Of a stretch of DNA of 8,323 nt, positions 1-5,436 are shown one piece after another. The first letter of the stretch is position 1, and every line of letters starts with the position of its first letter. This DNA is from Spirochaetales bacterium. GTDB lineage: Bacteria > Spirochaetota > Spirochaetia > DTKZ01. The position numbers and the translations under genes were made by a program. The stretch is from assembly GCA_031274005.1 (NCBI GenBank), contig JAISQU010000321.1, positions 1-8,323 of the forward strand, in the 5' to 3' direction. The notes under the pieces were generated by a model. That model was not told the DNA's origin, did no database searches, and saw only the letters and a program-made list of their open reading frames with translations.

Positions 1-498
1 CTTATTGACGAAAAGATTCCCGGCATTCAGGCGCAGGCGGCCGACCCCGGCAGGATTTTCGCCATGGCGGGTATGGAAATAGGGAAAAACGCGCCTTCTA
101 CCATGGGTACGCTTCTGGCCTCAGGCTTTATGAAGGCGGGAAAGGCTGTTTCCGGCAAAGAGCTTATCGCGGCGCATGAGATGGCGGCTTTTCTGAGCGC
201 TTTCGCGGACGCCATTGCATCTCTGGGGGGCGCGCGGCGGGGAGAAAAAACCGTTCTGGATGTGCTGTACCCTGCGGCGGACGCGGCGGACGAAGCCGCG
301 GCGGCGGGCGGCGATGTTGCGGCTGTTCTGGAAAAGGCTCTGGCGGGAGCGGAAAAGGGCCTGGAGGAGGGCCGCGCCCTTATGGCAAAGCACGGACGGC
401 CCGGAATCTTCCGGGAAAAAACACTCGGCATGACGGACCCCGGCAGTTTTGCGGGAGTCCTTATTGTGCGCGCATTTTATGACGCGCTAAATCAATAA
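1..498 (+). CDS. dhaL: DhaL-domain protein (dihydroxyacetone kinase L-type), 5' end missing
   Basis: The frame is open from the first base, so this is the last 165 residues of a longer protein; the internal ATG at 64 is unlikely to be the start because coding sense continues upstream of it. Visible DhaL-family signatures are GEKTVLD (residues 81-87 of the visible part), followed by an Ala-rich helix, and the HGRPG...LGMTDPGS segment (131-149), which matches the family's GRA...G...DPGA end motif. The N-terminal Asp-rich nucleotide/metal loop of DhaL lies outside the window, so catalytic competence cannot be judged. In the family, DhaL binds ADP/ATP and, with DhaK, phosphorylates dihydroxyacetone; it takes phosphate from ATP or from a PTS protein (DhaM). 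The family also includes DhaL-like domains in fatty-acid kinase FakA, but the short distance from the DPGS motif to the stop favours a stand-alone DhaL. A dhaK partner would be expected upstream. Confidence 0.8.
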   Translation, partial: LIDEKIPGIQAQAADPGRIFAMAGMEIGKNAPSTMGTLLASGFMKAGKAVSGKELIAAHEMAAFLSAFADAIASLGGARRGEKTVLDVLYPAADAADEAAAAGGDVAAVLEKALAGAEKGLEEGRALMAKHGRPGIFREKTLGMTDPGSFAGVLIVRAFYDALNQ

Positions 499-501
499 AA
501 A

Positions 502-536
502 GGTTCACGGCGCCCTGAAAGCGGCCGCCGCGAACC
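502..536 (+). terminator. Imperfect GC-rich hairpin after dhaL, possible weak terminator
   Basis: An inverted repeat pairs 502-514 with 524-536 (GGTTC...GAACC at the base, 11 of 13 positions paired, 9-nt loop). It begins 4 bases after the dhaL stop. No T-run follows, so it could be a weak or factor-assisted terminator or an mRNA-end stabiliser. The rest of the 77-bp gap holds only the ribosome binding site of the next gene. Confidence 0.35.
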
Positions 537-575
537 CCGCGGGAACGGTCAAAACCGGTCCGCAGAGGAGACAAC

Positions 576-884
576 ATGATTCACCTGGTCTGCACCTTCA
601 TGGTAAAAGAAGGCAAAATGGATGAGTACCTCGCCGTGGCTAAAAAGCTGCGCGCCCAGGTTTTACAGGAAACCGGCTGCGTGGAATATACTTTCGCGCT
701 GGAATACAAGTCCATTCTGGGCCATCAGGAGAAAGTCAACAAAAACCGTTTGACCCTGATAGAAAAATGGGAAACAAAAAAAGACCTTCTGGCACACACC
801 CAGGCGCCCCATATGAAAGAGTTCGGCCCAAAACTCAACGCTCTGCGCGAAAGCGTTACCAGCAGGGTTATGGTGACGGCGTAA
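576..884 (+). CDS. ABM-superfamily (putative quinol) monooxygenase
   Basis: A 102-aa protein of the length and pattern of the antibiotic biosynthesis monooxygenase (YgiN-like) family, small ferredoxin-like alpha/beta folds that dimerise and oxidise quinol-like or other aromatic substrates without a metal or bound cofactor. Supporting features are an N-terminal strand (IHLVCTFMVKEGK), a helix ending before ETGCVEYTFAL (residues 32-42), and the typical LIEKWETKKDLLAHTQAPHM block (61-80) with the family's E-x-W and His pair. The start is supported by an AGAGGAG Shine-Dalgarno at 564-570, 5 nt from the ATG. The substrate cannot be inferred. It may be co-transcribed with dhaL, 77 bp upstream, as no separate promoter is evident. 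The insertion around residues 43-58 (EYKSILGHQEKVNKNR) is somewhat longer than in short family members. Confidence 0.85.
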   Translation: MIHLVCTFMVKEGKMDEYLAVAKKLRAQVLQETGCVEYTFALEYKSILGHQEKVNKNRLTLIEKWETKKDLLAHTQAPHMKEFGPKLNALRESVTSRVMVTA

Positions 885-902
885 TGGCCGGGAGCGGCAA
901 TC

Positions 903-931
903 TTGAGATTTTAATATAAAACTGCTACGCT
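903..931 (+). promoter_or_regulatory. Possible sigma70-type promoter for the carboxypeptidase gene
   Basis: TTGAGA at 903-908 and TACGCT at 926-931 are separated by 17 nt. The -35 box is close to consensus, the -10 box less so. If used, transcription would start at or within a base or two of the ATG at 937, giving a leaderless mRNA. This agrees with the absence of a Shine-Dalgarno sequence before that ATG. Confidence 0.4.
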
Positions 932-936
932 CCCTT

Positions 937-2154
937 ATGCTAAAATCACTTTCCGCCTCTGTTTTGGCGGTTTTCTTTCTCTTCGGTTTTTTACTTCCGG
1001 CGAACGCTCTTGAGCCGCAGCCGGAAATTTCAGCCCGCGCGGCCGTCCTCATGGACGCGGCCACAGGCGTTGTTCTGTATGAAAAAAACCCGACCCTGCC
1101 CCACCCTCCCGCGTCGCTGACAAAGGTGATGACAATTCACATCCTGCTGGAAAAAATCGCCGCGGGGGAATTGTCCCTGGATGAGCGGATTACCCCTCCC
1201 AGGGAAAGCTGGGCGGTAAATCTTCCGCGTGATTCGTCCCTGATGTTTCTGGGGCCGGGCCAGAGGCTGACGGTACTGGATTTGCTGAAGGGGCTTGCCG
1301 TTTCATCGGGCAACGACGCGGCGCTGGCGGCGGCTTTAATAACATCCGGTTCCGTTCCGGCCTTTGCCGGCCTTATGAACGCCGCCGCGCAAAAGGAAAA
1401 TCTGGACGGGCTTTTTTTTGTGGAACCCTCCGGATACGACGCGCAAAACAGGATTACAGCCATGGATTTCGCGCGCTTTTTGCGTATCTACGTGAACCGC
1501 CATCCTGAGGCTCTGGCCATGCTGCACAGTCTTGAGGAGTTTACCTACCCCCGTCCGGAAAACCTCCTGCCCGGAAACGGATCGGCCCCCATCACGCAGT
1601 TCAACAGGAACTCCCTTCTTTTTTCGTATACCGGTGTTGACGGCATAAAAACCGGCTATCTCGATGAATCGGGGTACAATATTGCCCTCAGCGCCGGACA
1701 TGAGGATATGCGGCTCATCCTTGTTCTTCTGGGTGAGCGGGGATCCACTCAGGCGGAGGGTATAAGCAGCAGAAACGCTGACGCGCGAAGGCTTCTTGAC
1801 TTCGGTTTTAACAATTTTACAAACAGGAGTTTCGATACTCCCGCGCCGCAGCCCGTCCGCGTCTGGAAAGGCGAAATTGAACAGATCATACCCGAAGCCC
1901 CAAAGGAAATCCGGGTAACGGTTCCGCGCGGGAGCGAGGGCCGCCTGAAAGGCGAGATTTCCCAGGCGGAGTACATAACGGCCCCTGTCGGCCGGGGGGC
2001 GGTTCTGGGCAGCGTTAAAATAACGCTGGATGAAAAGATTGTGTATCAGGGAAATCTTACATCCCCGCAGACTGTCGGGCGCGGTTCGTGGTGGGATATT
2101 TTCATTGACAGCGTTATAATTTTCTTCCGGGAACTTTTCGGTTATCCTGTGTGA
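937..2154 (+). CDS. dacA: D-alanyl-D-alanine carboxypeptidase, PBP5/DacA-like
   Basis: A 405-aa low-molecular-weight penicillin-binding protein. It trims the terminal D-Ala from peptidoglycan pentapeptides in the periplasm, limiting cross-linking. All three active-site motifs are present: S60-L-T-K63 (PASLTKVM), S124-G-N126 and K238-T-G240 (GIKTGY). Residues 1-24 form a signal peptide (MLKS followed by a hydrophobic core, cleavage likely after ANA at 22-24). Residues about 300-375 fit the PBP5 C-terminal beta domain, and 384-402 (WWDIFIDSVIIFFRELFG) form the amphipathic helix that anchors DacA-type enzymes to the outer face of the inner membrane. Length is typical of the family (about 380-420). 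No Shine-Dalgarno precedes the ATG; a promoter ending 5 nt upstream suggests a leaderless transcript. The gene is followed at once by an intrinsic terminator. Without mutant data, DacA, DacC and DacF types cannot be separated, so the symbol is approximate. Confidence 0.92.
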   Translation: MLKSLSASVLAVFFLFGFLLPANALEPQPEISARAAVLMDAATGVVLYEKNPTLPHPPASLTKVMTIHILLEKIAAGELSLDERITPPRESWAVNLPRDSSLMFLGPGQRLTVLDLLKGLAVSSGNDAALAAALITSGSVPAFAGLMNAAAQKENLDGLFFVEPSGYDAQNRITAMDFARFLRIYVNRHPEALAMLHSLEEFTYPRPENLLPGNGSAPITQFNRNSLLFSYTGVDGIKTGYLDESGYNIALSAGHEDMRLILVLLGERGSTQAEGISSRNADARRLLDFGFNNFTNRSFDTPAPQPVRVWKGEIEQIIPEAPKEIRVTVPRGSEGRLKGEISQAEYITAPVGRGAVLGSVKITLDEKIVYQGNLTSPQTVGRGSWWDIFIDSVIIFFRELFGYPV

Positions 2155-2155
2155 G

Positions 2156-2199
2156 CGCGGAGGGAAAAGGAGCATGTTTTTTCTTCCTCCGCGGTTTTT
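2156..2199 (+). terminator. Intrinsic terminator after the carboxypeptidase gene
   Basis: The stem pairs CGCGGAGG (2156-2163) with CCTCCGCG (2186-2193), and more A/T pairs can form inside it between the A-run at 2165-2168 and the T-run at 2177-2182. It is followed by GTTTTT at 2194-2199. It starts 2 nt after the stop codon and lies in the 53-bp gap between convergent genes. The T-tract is on the + side only, so it mainly terminates the + transcript. Confidence 0.8.
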
Positions 2200-2207
2200 A
2201 TCTGTGT

Positions 2208-3428
2208 CTATCCCAAAGGCCAGCGCAGCGGGCCTTCATACTTCAGGGCGTCAATTGCTCCGAGAAAATCCAGCAGCAGCATATTGAGTATGCGCCGGCC
2301 CCTGTCCGTCAGGGTAAAATTGCCTGAGCGGCCGCTGTTTTTAACCGCGAATCGCCTGTTTTTATATATAACATCAGAAAAAGTCTCAAAAAAATCCAGA
2401 TGAAATATCTGCGCAAAAGTTTGTATGTCTATTCCGCCTGATGTGCGCAGCCCTAAAAGAATGTAATCGGCAAGAAAATCCCGCGGGGACAGGAGCTCTG
2501 TTTCAGAAAGGCAGGGGCCTTTCGTATAGGCGCCCAAATCGCGGATACCGGACAAGCGTACGGGGCCGGTCTCTTCGGGCAGGGTGGAAACCGCGGCGGG
2601 ACCTATTCCCATGTAAGGCATCAGGTTCCAGTAAGCGGCGTTGTGCCGGCACCGTTTGCCCGGCAGGGCGTAGCTGGAAATTTCATAGTTTTCGTAGCCC
2701 TTGTCAAGAAGCAATTTGTGGACTTTGCCGCGGATGAATTCCTGCCGGGTTTCGGCGGGGGCCGGGGTCTTCCCCGCCAGTATATCGGCGTACAGGGGCG
2801 TGCCCTCCTCCGGGGTAAGCGCGTACAGGGAAATGTGTCCGGGGCCGCGTTCAAGGGCTTCGGCCGCGTCCGCGAGCGCCGCGCGGGATGTCTGTCCGGG
2901 AATACCGTACATCAGATCCAGGCTGAGTTCGCCCTTCCAGCAGCGGTCAAGGAGCCTCAGGGCGCGGCGGTTATCGGCCGGCCCCGCGCGGCGTCCCAGG
3001 GTTTCAAGACACCGCGGGTCAAAACTTTGAAGCCCCAGGCTTATACGCGTAAGACCGGCCGCGGCGCAGATATGGAGAAAATCTTCGCTCAGGCTTTCCG
3101 GGTTAGCCTCTATGGTAAACTCTCCGGGCGCGGGGGCGGGAAGACGCCGCGTGATTTCTGCAAGAAATTTTTCAAGGAGCGGCGGCGGAATAAGGCAGGG
3201 CGTTCCGCCGCCTATGTAGAGGGTTGGTATTTCAGAAAGCCGCCAGTGTTCGCGGTAATAATCAAACTGCCTGATTTCCGCCTCAAGAACGGCCCGCATT
3301 ACGCGCGGGGTTTCGGCGGCGGCCTCAGAAGCAACGGAATAGAAGTCGCAGTACGCACATTTTCGCGCGCAAAAGGGGATATGTATGTACAGGGAGGCGG
3401 ACAAAGCTGCGGCGGCTTCAGGCTTCAT
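2208..3428 (-). CDS. hemW: HemW-type radical SAM heme chaperone (coproporphyrinogen III oxidase-like)
   Basis: A 406-aa radical-SAM protein. Residues 13-29 (LYIHIPFCARKCAYCDF) carry the CX3CX2C iron-sulfur motif with C20, C24 and C27. The family pattern CxxxCxxCDF distinguishes HemW from true HemN, which has a further Cys. Other hallmarks are GGGTP (73-77, SAM binding), IEANPES (106-112), ISLGLQSF (129-136), the YGIPGQT segment (174-180) and HNAAYW...YMGIG (262-276). The C-terminal HemN_C-like domain spans about 310-395. HemW homologues bind heme and deliver it to apo-proteins; annotation as an oxygen-independent coproporphyrinogen oxidase is usually wrong. The ATG at 3428 places the strand of the TIM barrel 12 residues from the start, as in relatives. 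The frame stays open upstream to 3620, but that 64-residue extension is translated hairpin DNA and is not credible. No clear Shine-Dalgarno is seen. The gene lies 188 bp downstream of the second lepB on the same strand. Confidence 0.9.
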   Translation of the reverse strand: MKPEAAAALSASLYIHIPFCARKCAYCDFYSVASEAAAETPRVMRAVLEAEIRQFDYYREHWRLSEIPTLYIGGGTPCLIPPPLLEKFLAEITRRLPAPAPGEFTIEANPESLSEDFLHICAAAGLTRISLGLQSFDPRCLETLGRRAGPADNRRALRLLDRCWKGELSLDLMYGIPGQTSRAALADAAEALERGPGHISLYALTPEEGTPLYADILAGKTPAPAETRQEFIRGKVHKLLLDKGYENYEISSYALPGKRCRHNAAYWNLMPYMGIGPAAVSTLPEETGPVRLSGIRDLGAYTKGPCLSETELLSPRDFLADYILLGLRTSGGIDIQTFAQIFHLDFFETFSDVIYKNRRFAVKNSGRSGNFTLTDRGRRILNMLLLDFLGAIDALKYEGPLRWPLG

Positions 3429-3616
3429 ACAGGCCGCGGGGCGCAAGGGATTGGAGGGGCGCGAGCGACCGTTTTGTGCAAAGACGCTTACAAAATTGCT
3501 TTGCAATTTTTCAGGTCTGCTTTTACGGCATGGCAGGCTGCGGCGGAACCCCCGTAAAGCCCGGTCCGGCCGCAGGCCGGATGCGCCGGAATTTTTCTTT
3601 TGAGGAGCGCCTTGCT
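3429..3616 (-). repeat. Hairpin-rich gap between the second lepB and hemW
   Basis: This 188-bp stretch contains no convincing gene. It holds two tight palindromes with 3-nt loops: 3492-3510 (AAAATTGC, loop TTT, GCAATTTT on the + strand) and 3565-3581 (TCCGGCC, loop GCA, GGCCGGA). A looser pair joins CCGTAAAGC near 3552-3560 with GCTTTTACGG at 3519-3528. On the minus strand the first hairpin is soon followed by CGTCTTTGCAC. The tandem units near 7850 have CGTCTTGCAC after an equivalent hairpin, so the two regions look related and inverted relative to each other. The palindromic core AATTGCTTTGCAATT is identical to that at 8032-8046. As part of the lepB-hemW transcript it could act as an attenuator, processing site or mRNA-end stabiliser, or simply be a dispersed repeat. 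Confidence 0.6.
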
Positions 3617-4360
3617 TCATCTTCGCAGGGGCCAGTAGCGGAACAGGACTTTCGTAACAATGCGCTCTTCATGCACGGGCCCCCACAGCCGGGAGTCGAG
3701 GCTGCCTGTTCTGTTGTCGGCCAGCACGAAGTATTCTTCCTCGCCCAAAAGAATGTCGCCGCCCTGCCCGCCGAGGGGGGCCTGGGCCGACCAGCCTTCG
3801 GGCGGGGCTTCGCGGAGGATTTCGTATTCGGTGAGGGAGAGGGAAAACTCCGAAACAAAATCGGGGGTTCCCTGAGGCTGTACGTGCGCCTCGCCATTTC
3901 TCATACGTACAGTGTCGCCGGGGAGGGCGATGATGCGCCTGAGTACAAAATCGTTTTCCCATTCGCGGCGCCGGGCGAGGGAGATGTTTTTTTTTCTGCC
4001 CGTAAAAAAACCGGCGATGAGCTGAATGAGGTTTTCGGGAAAAGAGGCCCGCGTTTTATAGGGGGGCGAGATGATGATGAGGTCGCCCCTGCGGGGGCTG
4101 AATATGCCGGGCAGGTGTTCGCCGGTAAAGGGAATTTGCGCGCCGTACCACAGGGTGGATGTCAGGAGCCTGTCGCCGGGTTCGCAGGCGGGGCGCATGG
4201 AAACGGAGTTGATTGCGAAGCTGTCCACCAAAAAAGTTGTGAAAATGACGTAGATGAGAAAAACCAGGGCGAGGAAAAGCATGGCTTTGCGCAGGAGATG
4301 ATTTTTTTTGCGGGTCGCCTCAAAGCGGCGGGTTTTTTTGTAATTCATTTTATTCGCCAT
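3617..4360 (-). CDS. lepB: Signal peptidase I-like paralog with Arg at the usual catalytic Lys
   Basis: A 247-aa S26-family protein. A basic N terminus (KKTRR, RKK) leads into one membrane segment (about 26-45), followed by SVSMRP with the presumed nucleophile S54. Strand SPRRGDLIII (88-97), the ALPGDTV box (145-151) and the C-terminal FVLADNRTGSLDSRLWG box (211-227) are recognisable. In active enzymes the general base is the Lys six residues before PGD (family pattern KRvvGLPGD). Here the segment reads FVLRRIIALPGD, with R141 at that place (codon AGG) and R142 at the usual Arg. The box usually written GDNR is ADNR. It could be an inactive or altered-specificity peptidase, or a partner of LepB. 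It starts 6 nt after the upstream lepB stop, so coupling is likely; M5 at 4348 is an alternative start. Three coding A-runs of 7-9 bases (7-8 at the N terminus, 9 at 3987-3995) are prone to slippage. Confidence 0.85.
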   Translation of the reverse strand: MANKMNYKKTRRFEATRKKNHLLRKAMLFLALVFLIYVIFTTFLVDSFAINSVSMRPACEPGDRLLTSTLWYGAQIPFTGEHLPGIFSPRRGDLIIISPPYKTRASFPENLIQLIAGFFTGRKKNISLARRREWENDFVLRRIIALPGDTVRMRNGEAHVQPQGTPDFVSEFSLSLTEYEILREAPPEGWSAQAPLGGQGGDILLGEEEYFVLADNRTGSLDSRLWGPVHEERIVTKVLFRYWPLRR

Positions 4361-4366
4361 GCCCTG

Positions 4367-5362
4367 TCATTCGATATTCCCTATGCGGTACAGGGGATAA
4401 TAGCGGAACATGGCCCTGCCCAGAATTTTATCCAGCCTGACGGCGCCGAAATAGCGTCCGTCGCGGGAGTTGTCGCGGTTGTCTCCCAGGGGGAGCATTT
4501 TTCCCTGTGGAATGTACGCGCCGGTGTCGTACTTGCGCCACAGCGCGCCGTAGCGCCTTTCGTGGGGATTCATGGCGTAGAGGGTTTTTGCGCGCCACTG
4601 GTCAAACGCGAACTGGTCAATCGCCCCATCCTCGGATTGTACGCGCCTGCTAAAGCGGTTTACGGCCTGCGTCAGATCCGGGTCTTCCAGGGGCAGGCGC
4701 ATGTCGTGATAGGCGGCCGCGGCGCCCGCCTGGCGGAACAGGCTGTAGGTTTCGGGGCTGATGAGCCTGCGCACGGAGTAGGATATGCCGGCCAATTTCT
4801 GGAACTCCTCTTCGGGGTACCACCTGTCTTCGCCCTGGGGTTTTATTTCGAGGTTGCCGCCGCGCTGGCGGAACATGTCGTACTCCATGCCTACGGCCCG
4901 TTTTATCAGGAAATGGGCCTTGGGCCGGCCCAACTCGTCGCGGTCTATGTCGACGAACGAGAGGCTCATCATATACAGGATGCGCTGAACTATGTCAAAC
5001 AGGGGGCCGCGGGAGATGTAGGAGGGGTTCTCGAAAATGATGACTTCTCCCCTTTTTGGCTGCTGAAAACCGGAGATTTTAGCCAGCCCCGGAAGCAGTT
5101 CGGGACCAAAGACAATTTTGTTGACAAAAATGCGGTCGTCCACAAGAAGCGTGTTCATCATGGAGCCGGAGGGTATTTGATATGCCTGAAGGACATACTG
5201 ATTGACGAGCAGGACGACAAAGGCCGCCCAAATGAAGGCTTCTATCCAGTCAACAATGACGTTTTTCTTTTTTTGTTTTTCTTTCTTCTTCCGGCGGCGG
5301 ATTTTCCGCCAGGTAAGATACGATTCTGTCAGGCTGACCAGACGGTCAAGCAGTTTTTCCAT
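4367..5362 (-). CDS. lepB: Signal peptidase I (LepB), long form
   Basis: A 331-aa inner-membrane serine protease that removes signal peptides from exported proteins. Its catalytic domain faces the periplasm. A highly basic stretch (residues 19-33, RKIRRRKKKEKQKKK) precedes the membrane segment (about 37-58). The nucleophile is S67 in IPSGSM and the general base K154 in HFLIKRAVG. The C-terminal GDNRDNSRDGRYFG box (293-306) is intact. Odd points are that the usual GLPGD after KR reads GMEYD here, and that roughly 130 residues (about 161-290) separate K154 from the last box, much longer than in minimal Gram-positive enzymes; long insertions are known in the family. I chose M at 5362 (MEKLLDRL). 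The frame is open to 5446, but that extension would cross the promoter region. It is first of a two-gene lepB operon. Confidence 0.92.
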   Translation of the reverse strand: MEKLLDRLVSLTESYLTWRKIRRRKKKEKQKKKNVIVDWIEAFIWAAFVVLLVNQYVLQAYQIPSGSMMNTLLVDDRIFVNKIVFGPELLPGLAKISGFQQPKRGEVIIFENPSYISRGPLFDIVQRILYMMSLSFVDIDRDELGRPKAHFLIKRAVGMEYDMFRQRGGNLEIKPQGEDRWYPEEEFQKLAGISYSVRRLISPETYSLFRQAGAAAAYHDMRLPLEDPDLTQAVNRFSRRVQSEDGAIDQFAFDQWRAKTLYAMNPHERRYGALWRKYDTGAYIPQGKMLPLGDNRDNSRDGRYFGAVRLDKILGRAMFRYYPLYRIGNIE

Positions 5363-5371
5363 ACATTGAAA

Positions 5372-5400
5372 ACCATAGCATAAAGCCTTCACGTTGACAA
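5372..5400 (-). promoter_or_regulatory. Predicted lepB promoter, sharing its -35 box with the divergent promoter
   Basis: Read on the minus strand, TTGTCA (5400-5395) and TATGGT (5377-5372) are 17 nt apart. The -35 bases overlap those of the + strand promoter almost completely. The start of transcription would fall about 3 nt before the lepB ATG at 5362, implying a leaderless or near-leaderless mRNA. No Shine-Dalgarno is visible there. Confidence 0.45.
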
Positions 5401-5422
5401 TACGGGGACTCCTGTCTATAAT
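5394..5422 (+). promoter_or_regulatory. Consensus sigma70-type promoter for the PEGA/SUMF1-smpB operon
   Basis: TTGACA at 5394-5399 and TATAAT at 5417-5422, with exactly 17 nt between, match both consensus boxes perfectly. Transcription should begin near 5428-5430, leaving a leader of about 7-9 nt before the ATG at 5437 (or about 17 nt before an in-frame ATG at 5446). There is no Shine-Dalgarno in this leader. Confidence 0.85.
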
Positions 5423-5436
5423 GCAAAACACTTTCC

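Noticed and set aside
2643..3557. 304-aa open frame on the + strand over hemW
   Set aside because: It is the antisense of a well-supported HemW and its composition (Gly/Arg/Ala-rich) is not protein-like.
3429..3620. 64-residue N-terminal extension of HemW in an open frame
   Set aside because: The extension encodes palindromic DNA, overlaps the end of the upstream lepB-like gene, and places the radical-SAM barrel far from the N terminus, unlike relatives. The ATG at 3428 fits better.
3476..5383. 635-aa open frame on the + strand
   Set aside because: It lies antisense to both lepB genes, whose motifs are clear. The long frame is an effect of GC-rich codons on the opposite strand; it has no start signal or recognisable domain.
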